DNA of 64,000 nucleotides from Rotaria sp. Silwood1. Lineage: Eukaryota > Rotifera > Eurotatoria > Philodinida > Philodinidae. The stretch covers positions 235,008 to 299,007 of the forward strand of contig CAJNOP010000096.1 in assembly GCA_905250075.1 (NCBI GenBank), read 5' to 3'. Position 1 is the stretch's first letter; each line of letters opens with the position of its first letter. The position numbers and the translations under genes were made by a program. The notes under the pieces were generated by a model, which saw nothing but the letters and a program-made list of their open reading frames with translations, did not search any database and was not told the origin of the DNA. Positions 11,578 to 29,200 of the stretch are shown here, in pieces.

Positions 11578-12675
11578 ACACCCCATGCCCTTAAAATCGG
11601 TAAGAAATTGACGATTAATTGCGATTTATCAAAACGATAATCGTGCGCTAAATCGCGATAAAATCACCGATTTTTCTCGATTATTTCGCTGATTTTGGCG
11701 ATAAATCATGACTTCATAGCCTGTTTTAACCCTCTATTCGTTGATATTCTATATGATTTCACAAATATGCATACCTAGTTTTTCTTCTCATATTCGAAAC
11801 TTTTTATTACTTATTTAATTTGGCAAATATTTCTATTTAAAAATTGAACGCTAACATAATTTTGCACAGGTTTATTAAGTAATGAAAACAAAAATTACAC
11901 TGTGCTATGCATTCTTTGTATAATTAGGCGAAACCATCTTTGAAAAAAATTAATATTAAAACGTTCATAGGTGGTAACTGTAGTTTATATTGAATTTTTC
12001 TTAAGAAAGATTCTCTACATAGTTTGTTTGTTTATTATAAACTGAAAATCTAAAAAAAAGGAATATAAATAAAAGTTCTAAACAACAACTATAAAATTGC
12101 ATAGTAGACATGAACAAATTCTAAAAAACAATACTTTAGGTAAAACATTAAAATAAATGGTCTAATGTCGAAATATACCTTTTAACCAGAATCAATGGAA
12201 AAGAGCTTAACTTCGATCTTTTCTTAACATTGTCCAATCTTATGTATGTTACAGTACTCTGAAAACAAAAAAGGGTTTCGTGTATATCACGAAAGCCTTT
12301 TTTTAGTTTCGTATAAAACCTTTTTTGTTTTCAGTGTAGTGAGATTTATATCGAAATGAAATTTCTCATTTGACTTAAAATCTTCATAACTATGCTAAAG
12401 AACTGTGTCGAAATCGTATTTCGATTCTCAGTTTGATAAAGTGTGAAAATTTCCTTGAATTAAATCATAAAACGTACTCAGTTATCGAAATCGGCTATTA
12501 AACGTGATTTTATCGCTCCGATTTATCACTGATTTTCAAAAATAGGTTCTTCTCTTGTAATCGCGATAAAATCCGATATAATCATCTATTTTTTAGAGAA
12601 ACACGATTAATCGCGATTTACTGCCGAATTTTCGATAAATCGCTAAAATCACGGTGGTTTTCAAAGCATGGGGCA
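11578..12675. mobile_element. Second element nested in the Helitron, about 1.1 kb, non-coding
   Basis: The ends are short imperfect inverted repeats built on CCCCATGC (11582-11589) and GCATGGGG (12667-12674). Both subterminal regions, about 11600-11715 and 12480-12655, carry many copies of a GATTTATCGCGAT-like motif in both orientations, which could pair as a fold-back. No coding frame is present. The outer bases (ACTG on both sides, offset by two) leave the exact boundaries and duplication unclear. It interrupts the Helitron polyprotein between the GDWSC and ESFTC segments, possibly within an intron. The superfamily is not identified. Confidence 0.6.
12257..12336. mobile_element. 80-bp palindromic MITE with TA duplication
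   Basis: The left end CTCTGAAAACAAAAAAGG and the right end, reverse-complemented CACTGAAAACAAAAAAGG, are nearly identical, and the inside (TTTCGTG, TATATCACGAAA) also folds, so nearly the entire element is a hairpin. TA lies on each side (12255-12256 and 12337-12338), the target preference of Tc1/mariner elements. It is nested within the 1.1-kb element. Confidence 0.7.
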
Positions 12676-12732
12676 GTAAATAATGTTTTCTTTTTAATTT
12701 CATATACAAATGCTTAATCAAAAATGACTAAA

Positions 12733-13433
12733 GAGTCGTTTACTTGTGTAAACGGTGTCGTTTTTTACACAACAGGATTGCATAAAACTGTTGAGAGAAA
12801 AAGACGATATTCTGTTCACTGTGATATTTGTTCAGAGTGTTAGTCATCTCTAATAAAAGAGGGATACCGAAATTTTCGCCTGTCAACAAAATATGGGCTG
12901 GAGATGTCCCAGAAGAACTACAAGGACTAACAATTCCTGAGGAAAAACTGATCCCTCTTTATAGGCACAATGGCTGCATTGTCAAGTTACATTCGTCTTT
13001 TCATTCAACAAGTACAGCTCAGTCAGCTTTAAAGGGGAGTTGCATAAGTTTTCCCCAAGATGTTATTAACATGGCTACTACCTTACCACTAGATTTAGAT
13101 GATCTATGTGATTCTCTAAAGATAATCTTTGTTGGATGTCGTCCTCCGCAACGAAACCAATTAAAAAATGTTTTGACCGTTCGGAAAAAGAAAGTTTTCG
13201 AAGCACTTCAATGGCTTAGACAGAATAATCCTCTGTATCGCAATGTTACAATTAATCAATCAATAATCAATAAATTACCTGACGATGATGTACCGGAGTG
13301 TTTGTGGGCAACTATGGAAATTTCTACTAATGTAGAAGCAGCTGAAAATGAAAGAGCATGTTACGTTCCTGATCCGTTGATCAATGCATCTGAATTTAAC
13401 AATAAAACAGTTATACCCATAACCTCAAGGTAG
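12733..13433 (+). pseudogene. Helitron N-terminal (DUF6570-like) domain, frameshifted
   Basis: From about 12733 the frame reads KESFTCVNGVVFYTTGLHK and HCDICSEC, a cysteine cluster; after a one-base shift near 12833 it continues with SNKRGIPKFSPVNKIWAGDVP and EELQGLTIPEEKLIPL. The run IPKFSxxNxxWxGxVPEEL is diagnostic of the domain before the Rep nuclease in animal Helitrons. The segment ends at a likely donor (AG|GTAGGAC, about 13431) with an acceptor near 13482 (TTGTAG). Downstream another one-base shift near 13508 is needed to enter the Rep frame. Function within transposition is not established. Confidence 0.8.
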
Positions 13434-13485
13434 GACAAAGAGACATATTGACATTTTTGCACTGATATTATTTATGTTGTAGTAC

Positions 13486-15560
13486 TGTGTTAGATGTCAA
13501 TGGTACAAAGTGTCATCGGATAAAGTTGCTGAACATCTTTTAGAACGAATCAAAGCACAAGCACCAGAAAAAACATACGGAAAAGACACCGAGCAAAACT
13601 TTACACAATACATTATTTACATAATTCCTTGTGGCAACAAACCAGCTAATGAATATTCTAATCCAAATCTTTTATTAGGAATCTTTCCCACCCTATTTCC
13701 ATATGGATTTGGTGGGCTTCAGGATGCTTCTCGGCCGATTCGAATCAATTTTCGTGAGCATCTCAGATATCTTCTATTGTATGCAGATCGCCCCTTTGAA
13801 CAACACTACTCATTTATATTTGTTGTCTTCAATATTTTACAACGCCGAACAGCATGTTTCCACACCCAATTAATGACAGCAAAACCGTGGTTTCAACAAT
13901 CTGCAAAAGTTCTTAACTCATTAAATTCTGAAGATAAAGCAGCAGCCCTTATTAATATCTCAAAAGCACCTTATTCAAAAGTTACTGATGAGAGGATAAA
14001 TACGTTGATGAAGCACATCAAAATTATTGATGATCATGTCATGGGCTCAGGTCATTCACAATCAGCTCTTCGTACAAAAATTCATTCTTTGTGTTTTTAT
14101 CTTGGTCTTCCTAGTCATATCCTCATAATCAATCCGACTGACATCCATAGTCCAGTGGCACTTTACTTTGGAGGTGTCGATCTCGATCTTGATAACGTTC
14201 TGCCAGAAGTCCTACGTACAAGTTATGAGCGTGCTCAAATTGTCGCGACGCATCCTGTTGCAACTGCAAAGTTCTTCAACTGTTTAATAAAAAATATTCT
14301 GAAAAGCCTAGTTGTCGGCGGTGTGCTCAGTCCTACAAAAGCGTATTTTGGCACTATAGAGAATCAAGGAAGAGGATCGCTTCATTTACATCTCTTGGTT
14401 TGGCTCAATCATGAATATACTCCAGCACAATAGAAAGAAAAAATTCAAAATCAAGATTTTCGTAAAAATTTACTAAAATATTTAGATGATATCATAAAAG
14501 AACCTTTAGATTCGTTTCGAGGTAATATATTTAAGATTGTTTGAATCTGTGATTTGAAGTTTTTATATTTGCCTACCTGATACTGTTTTACACGCTGATA
14601 GTGTATCAGTGTCTTGCTTTGGACTTGAACAATCAGAACATTTTCAAAATTTTCATTAAACCAAAACATATTTCACTCCAATCGCTTACTTTTACTATAT
14701 ATTTATGAGACTTCTAATTTTTGGTACTTGTGAATATCAATACTTTTTTAAGATGAAACCAACGACGGAACACGTACAACAAGTGATAGAAGAACATTAA
14801 ATGGTGGGCTTTGAAGCTTTTAAGAATCTTTAATTATAAGCTTCTTTGTTTTAGGAGAAACTGAGCCGATAGCAAGTGAACTTATACCAGCATGTCTCCC
14901 AACACCAAATCCTGCGTTGGAAGACTTTGATCAAACGTTTCGCAAAGATATAGTTCAGTTGGTCGAAACCTGCAGTATTCACAAGCATTCTGCGACTTGC
15001 TATAAATATTCTAAAGGCAAAAACGATGGTCCAAAAAGTTGTCGAATGCGCATGCCACGCGCACTAGTGAAGGTTTCTAATATTGATCCTAGGACGGATC
15101 AAATAACCATGCGTCGATTGCACCCGTGGATCAATAACTTCAACGAATGGCTCTTAAGTGCGTGTAGATCGAACATGAATATTAAGTTCATCTGGAGTGG
15201 TAACGACGCTAAAGCATTAGTTTACTATATAGCTGATTATGGAACAGAGTCTACTCTGGTTTTCCACGATATGTTTACGCTGGCACAATAAGGTATCAAG
15301 TCTATTGAGGAGGAACAAACTTCTAATACCACAGATAATATTGTTGACAAATCGCGTAAACTAGTGTTACGCTGCTTCAATATGATTGCTTCACAACAAG
15401 AAGTTTCAGGTGTTCAAGTTGCATCATATTTAATGAACTATGGTGACCACTACACTACACATACATTCAAGAATCTTTTTTTCATTTCAAACGAAAATTA
15501 TCTACAAAGAGAGTTAAATAAGTACGAATTAACGAAAAAGAAATTGTTGAAGAGAGAATA
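13486..15560 (+). pseudogene. Helitron Rep nuclease domain (HUH, two-tyrosine), interrupted by stops
   Basis: The open segment 13510-14433 contains NPNLLLGIFPTLFPYGFGG, typical of the Helitron-like N domain, and GRGSLHLHLLVW at about 14368-14403, the HUH metal-binding motif (His-Leu-His). An in-frame TAG at 14431 follows, then KEKIQNQDFRKNLLKYLDD, a roughly 335-base intron (about 14522-14855), and a second exon with RRLHPWINNFNEWLL and KALVYYIADYGTE (about 15212-15250). That exon supplies the two catalytic tyrosines, three residues apart (normally YxxxYxTK; here the final Lys is Glu). A TAA at 15289 interrupts the frame before SQQEVSGVQVASYLMNYGDHY. Rep would nick and join DNA during rolling-circle transposition. 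Two stops make this copy non-functional. Confidence 0.85.
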
Positions 15561-15615
15561 GATGGTAGAACTTTTTAAAATAATTGTATAGATTTTTAAC
15601 ATGTTGTTTTCTAGA

Positions 15616-17885
15616 GACTTCAACGCCTTACTACGATGAACAAGGAGAAGATAAAAACGAAATCGAAGAACAATTTTTATTAGAACCCACAAAAACCAAC
15701 AACGGCGATCAGTATGTCTTGGTCAATACTCGTCTTGATTATCAGCATCGATCAAAGGATCTTAGTGCAGTGTGTTTATATGATTTCGTCAGCCATTTTC
15801 ATAAGAAGGTTATCGACAAATCGGATCGTCGTTTACTAAAGAATGTAACCAATTCTCAAGGCCAACAATTACCTACAGAAGGAACGAAAATGAATGAACA
15901 TCATACATTTGACAGCGCACATCCGCAATCATTATCTCATCTCATAATTAAACGTTCCATTCCAGTAGTACCAGTCCTGATAGGTCCTCAAATACCTCGC
16001 CGCGAACGAGAAGAAACACATGAACGTTATTGTCGCGCGTTGTTAACATTATTCGTGCCATGGCGATCAGTCCAGAACCTTTGTGCAACGAACGAGACAT
16101 GGTCTGAAGCATTGGAAGCTCGAAGGTTATTGATCTCTCCCAACTCGCTTAAGATTATAGAAAATATAGAACTTTTGCACGAATGCAAACACGATCGAGA
16201 TGAGCACCTTCATCAAGTTCTTTTAGAAGCCCAAAATGAAAACAACATTGACCCTATTCTGATGCCTAACTACTATGAAGGTGATGAAAATGCAGACGAA
16301 GATGATCCGGAACAACGTTTGCAAATGCTCTCCATCGTAAATGAGATCACCACAAACGCTTACTCTGCATTGACAGTTACTCAAGAACAACGCTATGTTC
16401 ATGATGTATTAGAAGCAATTGATAATACAGATAGATTTGCATTACTAAACGGTGAGTTAATTACTACTATATTTCGAAAATATTTTGTTTTGATTTAGGT
16501 AGCAGACAAATTTGGGACCAAAATAATTATGGCACCATACACGACGTCAACACATTTGTGGTAGCTCACGCGCATCACAACGTCATGATTAAAGGATGGA
16601 AATGTGACACTGAAGGTCGACGAGCTGAAGCAAGGAACTATTTAATTTTAGATGAAGATACTCTGGAAGTACGAGATGATGAAACACAGATTGAAGTCGT
16701 AGCCACTGGAATTCCAACAAGTCCAATTAAAACGAGAGTTACAAGAGTCCCACCTGTGACTACAACCAATGCAGTCTTATTTCCAACAAAACAAGATATT
16801 ATCAGACAATTTACACTAAATACTCAGCAAAAATATGCTTTTATGATTGTTACTAGTCACTTAGATGGCGAAAATCATGCTTATACCGGTATATTTCCTT
16901 GATTGTGATATTGAAGATTTTGAATAGTCTTGATATTTAGGTACTATCGATAATCAGTTATTAATGTGCATACCTGGCTGCGGTGGCACTGGAAAATCTC
17001 AGTTGATTCGTGCAATTACCAAGTATTTCCAACTAACAAAACGGGGCAAGATGTTGCGCAAACTCGCCCCAACGTCTATAGCAGCAGCTGAGATTGACGG
17101 ATTAACTATCCATTCATTTTTAGGTGAAAGTCGCAAAAACGGTAAAAAGAAACAAACCCGTACATTTAGACCTAGTGATATGAAATTAGAAAATGAATGG
17201 CGTCATGTGAAGTACTTAATAATCGATGAGATGAGCATGGTACGGCTTAGTCTCTTAGCTCGTCTAAATCGTATAGTGAAAACAGCCAAGCACGTAAACT
17301 CTGAGATACCTTTTGGTGGTGTCAATGTCATTTTCTTTGGCGACTATCTTCAATGTTCTCCTGTTTTGGACAAGCCACTCTACTATAGCTGCGCACCGAC
17401 ACAGCAAATTACAGAACGTCAGATAGATATGTTGTGTGCACAGAAGTTTATGTCTCAAATAAACTGCGTTGTTGAATTAACTCAGCAAATGCGAACTGAA
17501 GATGTAAGATATTTGAAGCTTTTAAATAGATTAAGAAATGGACAATCGACAATGGAAGATTACCAACTTCTGTGTATGGGAGTCATAGGAAATCCAAAAC
17601 TTCAAGTATCTCTACAACAAAAGCCATCGAACGAAGTATGCACATTCATTTTCTCTGTGTATCACATTACTTTTCTTTTAATAGGCTCCAATACTGGTTT
17701 TTCGGAATACGCTACGCACTCAAATTAATAATAGAGCTGTCTTAAACAAAACAATGGAAATGGGACTTACCCCAATTGTATGCATTGCTCAAGATTATAT
17801 TCAAGGAAAACCAGTGGATGATCTACGATTATGTAAAACCATACTTGAACTACCTGACAATAAAACCGAACATCTTCCAGGGTAT
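15616..17885 (+). pseudogene. Helitron PIF1-type helicase domain, truncated by the assembly gap
   Basis: Exons at about 15616-16450, 16499-16890 and 16941-17636 are joined through short GT-AG introns; a one-base shift near 16555 (THLW to VAHAHH) breaks the second. The third holds helicase motifs: Walker A GCGGTGKS (about 16976-17000), Walker B IIDEMSM (about 17220-17240), motif III FFGDYLQCSPV and LTQQMR. A last segment (17685-17885) reads APILVFRNTLRTQINNRAV and runs into the N gap, so the C-terminal motifs are missing. In Helitrons this superfamily 1B helicase unwinds the strand being transferred. Codon use is less AT-biased than in the host genes to the right. Confidence 0.88.
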
Positions 17886-17985
17886 NNNNNNNNNNNNNNN
17901 NNNNNNNNNNNNNNNNNNNNNNNNNNNNNNNNNNNNNNNNNNNNNNNNNNNNNNNNNNNNNNNNNNNNNNNNNNNNNNNNNNNNN
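17886..17985. other. Assembly gap of exactly 100 N
   Basis: The run of 100 N is the conventional placeholder for a gap of unknown size. It falls inside the Helitron helicase, so the element's 3' end may be missing or the sides may not be truly adjacent. Confidence 0.99.
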
Positions 17986-19172
17986 AAGAAAGAATGTCAT
18001 ACGATAGATTTTCTTCTGTCATAAAATAAGAGTTGAGCAATCAATTATTATTTACTTTTATATTGATTCTAAGTAAATGCAATATTATAATGAAACATTA
18101 AATGAAAATGTTTGTTTTCTATAAACTATCACGAGATTATTTATTCCATGTTTATGATGTGCATGTATTTAGTCATCTGATAGCCTTTAATGCTTATGCA
18201 CGAATGAAGAGTTCAAATATAACAATACCAGTAGATTAGGAATATGACTAGTTGTATAAAAGGAAATCCGTCTCATCTTAAAACAGGGAGTGCGTTGGTG
18301 TATCTCTAGATGTGTGTATGCACATGCTATTAAAGAGAAATAAGCTACTGCTATTATTATTGCGGCTATGTTGTCGCTTAGATTTAGAGTTTGGTTCGCT
18401 ACTCGCGCTCTTCTACTTTTTTTTTCTGTCAGAATTCATTTCTCTATTTTCTGATCGTCTATGTGGCTTGTTGTCTTTTTCTTTTTCTTTCTCTTTTATT
18501 CTGGTGTTTCTTTCTACTTCTTCTTTTATTCGCTTGCATTTAATAGCATCACGCAAATGCTGTTTGTTTGCTGAAAAACTCGATTCTTTTCTTTTTTTTT
18601 TCCTTCTTGTCGTTAATACTTCACTACGAATTCTTTATTAGACATAGACAAATTAGTATAGTTATAGATTTTTTCTTTTTTGATTCATATTTCATTTGTT
18701 AAAATATCTATAGTCTTGTATATGTTATCATTTTTACATAATCAATTAAATCTAAACAAGTGCTTATAATACATAGGTATGTCATTTTTTTCTCATTTTT
18801 TATGTTCTAAATCATTAGCATAACTGACAAAACAAAATGTCAAATAGAATAATTCTTTCTTTCTCATTGAATGACAGGTAAAATTCTATTTCTATTCTGA
18901 CTTATTCGATAAAAAAATAATAAATAAATAAATAAATAAATAAAAAGACCTGCTAACATTACGATTGTACTTTCTATACCAGACAAAAAAAAGGATTTAT
19001 ATATATATATAATTTATTTCTTCTATCATGACATGTCGTTCGTGTATTAGAATAGGTATATTATCTTTATTATCTATTATTATTAATACTATAAATTTTC
19101 AATTTCTAGATGAATATAAGCCATTATTATTTTATATGAATATGACATATAACAAGAATAAACAAACATCTC
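17986..19172. other. Intergenic stretch, no supported gene
   Basis: After the gap there is no Helitron sequence I can recognise. 18405-18620 is a long pyrimidine-rich (T/C) tract on the plus strand giving a spurious Leu/Phe/Ser-rich frame. A short (AAAT)n microsatellite lies near 18910-18945 and a TA run near 19000-19012. The part from 18960 onward probably includes the promoter and 5' leader of the Ly6-like gene. Confidence 0.5.
18910..18945. repeat. (AAAT)n microsatellite
   Basis: About eight tandem AAAT/AATA units, slightly imperfect at the left end. Confidence 0.9.
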
Positions 19173-19667
19173 ATGAAAATGTCGATTCTAGTCGAGTTAT
19201 TATTTTTATTTATTTTCCCAACTAATCATCATTCTCATACTTCATATTTTATTCAAGCTGATTCAGCATCATGTCGTCGACAAGTTGAATGTTTTATATG
19301 TGATTCACGTGAAATAGAAGCATGTGAAGATGCAAAAAATTTTTCTCAAGCACAAATTCCAATACGTTTATGCGATGATTATTGTTTAAAAATGTGGACA
19401 CGTGAAAATGATAGTATAATAGGCGATGATAAAACACATGCATTACGTTATGTACTACGAGATTGTCATAAAATATTTCGTTATCATATAAAAAAAGCTG
19501 AAACATGTTATCAACATAAAAAACATCATACGGATTCATTATGTTTATGTAGTTCGGATAGATGTAATTCATCTATGAATGTCCGACTAAAACGAACTTA
19601 TTATTGGATTTTTTTCATGTTTTTTATTTTTTATTGTATCGATGTTTTTTCTTTGGTTATTATTTAA
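19173..19667 (+). CDS. Ly6/three-finger-fold-like secreted or GPI-anchored protein
   Basis: The 164-residue frame starts MKMSILVELLFLFIF, a signal-peptide-like hydrophobic start. The mature part has CFICDSREIEAC near its beginning and CLCSSDRCN near its end, with other cysteines between. The C-x2-C start and the terminal C-x-C-x4-CN block are the signature of Ly6/uPAR and Sleepless/Quiver-type three-finger domains. The last 20 residues are hydrophobic, consistent with a GPI-attachment signal or a membrane anchor. Such proteins usually sit on the outer cell surface and modulate receptors or channels; no partner can be inferred here. ATG at 19179 (MSILVE) is an alternative start. No introns are evident within the frame, though upstream exons cannot be excluded. 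Confidence 0.65.
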   Translation: MKMSILVELLFLFIFPTNHHSHTSYFIQADSASCRRQVECFICDSREIEACEDAKNFSQAQIPIRLCDDYCLKMWTRENDSIIGDDKTHALRYVLRDCHKIFRYHIKKAETCYQHKKHHTDSLCLCSSDRCNSSMNVRLKRTYYWIFFMFFIFYCIDVFSLVII

Positions 19668-19804
19668 TAGTTCGTTCAAAGTATGTTGTACAAAAAAAAA
19701 AGAAGAAGAATAGCACAATTCTAAAACAAAAATGATCTAATCAACTATTGAAAGACGTGCTTAAAGCACCGGATCAAAGAAAAAAAGCACACACACAATG
19801 ACTA

Positions 19805-26069
<6,265 letters not shown>

Positions 26070-26245
26070 TCAATTGAATACAACACTTATCTACAATAAG
26101 AATTCGATATTTGTTCTTTTATAAATATTGAATACAATAGACAAATAAAATAACAAGGAGATTATTCACATACATGAGACAATGACAGACAGAGACAGAA
26201 AAACAAAATATTGAGCAGATCGAAACGGAAAATAAAAATATGAGT

Positions 26246-29200
26246 TTATGGTAAACGAATATTTGCTTTTTCGAAATGTGCTTGTAATTCAGGAAAAAGT
26301 TGTAAGAGTACTTCATCGAGAATCATATAAAATAACTAAAAATATATAATTGTAATAGAATTAAAACGTTTAAGTAAATTTACTTGTTTATTAAGTAATG
26401 GATCTTGAAAATATCGAAAGATCATTTGTAAACCATTTTGAACATTTGATTTACCAAGTACAATTTTGATTACATCTAAAATTCAATAGAGTGCAAATTA
26501 TAATATAATCTCTCTGAGGATGAATACTCTTTGAATTTTTCAAAAGTATCCACTATAAGGAAACTAGCCCTTAAAATGAAATTCTGCTTATTGTCATATT
26601 TCATTTTATACAAAATTCAATGCTCTAAAATAATTTCGATTTGAAACTCTTCAAGATATCAAGCAAGAATTTCTCCAGAACTAGTATTTTACTTCGTACA
26701 GGCAGTGTTAGATGCATGATTTCAATTCACTCAATAATACTGGAAAAGTTGCTTTTTTCGACATTATTATTCGTTGTTTTATTTGAGAAAAAAACTTTTT
26801 TACGTGGAACCAATGATTTTTCTTATACTATTGAACTCTACTTTGACAAACTAGCAAACTTGAATTGAGAGCGATCCAGGTAATTCTCGCTCAGTCGGAT
26901 CCCATCGGATTCAACCAATGGCGTTCGTATCCTGTCGAAAGTCCATGGCCCGGATTCCGACTCTCGGATCTGATTGGATACATGCAAAATCCGATGGGAT
27001 ACTGTCGGATTTCGACGAAATTCGAACTGGAATCCTGTGCAAGGATTGCTTGTCTTGGGTATATACTTTTTGCTAAATAATGGATGTCGCAAAAGTTCTT
27101 GGACAAATATCAGACTTTGTTGTATTTAGCATGAAAGCGACAGAAAGTTGATTCGTGTTTTTGTTAGATAGAGCGTGGCTTCTATTCTGAAAGGATATGT
27201 TTCACAGATTTTTATTCATACACTAGTAGCAAAACCAACTCGGTTTTCCAAAATTGCTAAAAAATATGCTGTGAATAGTTGCACTTTTGCGTTTGATTTT
27301 TTCAAAAGAGAGTTTAATACCTTGCCTTAGATGTAAAAATTGTAGACTACTTTTTACGCGTTATGTACAAAATGATATAAGTTTGTAGCATACATACAAA
27401 TCATCGATAAGTTTGAGCACTCTTTGAAGAAACTGAATTGCGGTAAAACAAAATCTGTTTGAACTGAAATTTTTTATCTAAATAGTGGCCGAACAGTTAT
27501 ACACTATAGAAGTTATTTTTTGCTCACAACTACATCTGTTGACTGTTAAAAACTTTTACAGCATGTGTTTTATAGGGTTTATAAAAACGAAAATCGAGTT
27601 GGTTTTGCTACTAGTGTTTGAATAAAAGTCTGTGAAACATGTCCTTTCAGAGTAGAAGCCACGCTCTATCTAACAACAGACGAATCAACTTTCTGCCGCT
27701 TTCAGGCTAAATACAACAGAGTCTGCTTTTTTTCCAAGAACTTTTGCAACACCCGTTATGTGCACTAGATGGAAAACCTTAAAGGTAGACTGTATATTTT
27801 TTTTGACAAACTTCACTGAAAAACATGATTCCTTTCATAATATAGATAGAAAATGATAAGTCAATTCATATATATATATATTATATTCATTCTTTAGTCT
27901 TACAAAAAGAAGTGTTTTGAATACTTACTAGGTAAAAATTCTTCAGCTGCTGCAACAACATCATCAAAATTGACTAAATCTGTTGGACTGAAATACAATC
28001 ATAACAAAATTATTCTTTAAAATTTATACTTTTGTTTTCCTCTTTACCCTTTATCTTCTGCATCATTTGGAAAAACTACATCTACCGAAAACAAAAAAAA
28101 TTCATATTTAAATTAAAATCTATATATGTATACCTCGAAGAGCATGAATTACATCAATAATATTCTCTTCATCATTAATAATATCATCTACACTATCATC
28201 AATAAATTGTGTAAAGAATGTATCAAATGAATTTTTTAATGGTATACGAAGTAAATCTAATAGATAAATTAATAAAGGTGATGCAGAAAAGACTTGTTTA
28301 GCTACAAATATTTAAAAAAGACAATGATCAATCGATGAAAACCATTAGATCAATATGATAAATTCATACCAACAACAATTAAATGATCATAAGCACTATC
28401 AAGTTCATGAGACATTGATTTTTCTTCTATTGTAAATTCTTCTATAGGATCTATTATATTTGCATTATTTCCATAGATTGTATTGTTAAGCTAGAAAATA
28501 TAAATTATTTAATCAATTGAATAAAAATTTTATTTATTACTTTTTCTTCGATAATATCATTAAAAACTGGAATTGGTTGTGTTGCTTTTGGTTTAACTGG
28601 TTCAGCATAATTTATTAATGATACAAGAAATGGATCCAGATATTGACCTTTCTATAAAAAACAAAAAATAAAATTTTTATTTTTTTTTACTTATAATCAT
28701 ATTAGCTATTGAACCTCAGTACGTAATCGACGTGGTACAACTCTGAACATTTTTGCTAAAAGAAAATTTTCAATAATTTCATATGAAAAAAAAACGAATG
28801 AAGAATTTATTGAATATACCTAACACATCTTCACCATTTGGTAAAGTAAAATCATCCGGTTGTGTAAGAAAATTGTATAATAATTCACTGTTACGTAATG
28901 TTGGTTTAGATAATAAATGCTAAATAATTCAAATGGAAAATTATTTATTATTTTATAAGTTCTTTTCAAGAATCAGAAAAATCTATAAAAATTCAAATGT
29001 ACGCAAAAGTATCAGATCTCAGTACTCTCTATAGTTATCCTGATTTTTCTTCATTTTAAAAAAGTTGTCTCAAGTAAATGCTGTCTCTAATCTTCTATCG
29101 TTTATTATTGGTGCAGCGCTGCTGCCACCGCAATGGTCTGAGCGACACATTTTTAAAATCATCAGACTGCGGGGATATTTTTCGACAGCACACCTGGTAG

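Larger units (their letters stand above)
6440..17985 (+). mobile_element. Decayed Helitron (OTU, Helitron N-terminal, HUH Rep, PIF1-like helicase), interrupted by nested insertions
   Basis: In order on the plus strand: an OTU-like cysteine protease segment, an Arg/Glu/Ala-rich repeat region, the Helitron N-terminal domain, a Rep nuclease with HUH and two-tyrosine motifs, and a superfamily 1B helicase. This is the recognised domain set of eukaryotic rolling-circle Helitrons, some of which also carry OTU domains. Reading frames are broken by nonsense codons (10701, 11148, 14431, 15289) and apparent frameshifts (about 11385, 12833, 13508, 16555), so this copy should be inactive. A hAT element and a second element are inserted. 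The 5' TC end and the 3' CTRR hairpin were not found; the 3' part falls in or beyond the N gap. Limits are approximate. Confidence 0.85.

Noticed and set aside
18312..18641. 109-codon Leu/Phe/Ser-rich frame
   Set aside because: It follows a pyrimidine-rich tract and has no start context, splice sites or motifs. The hydrophobic run is a product of T-rich DNA.
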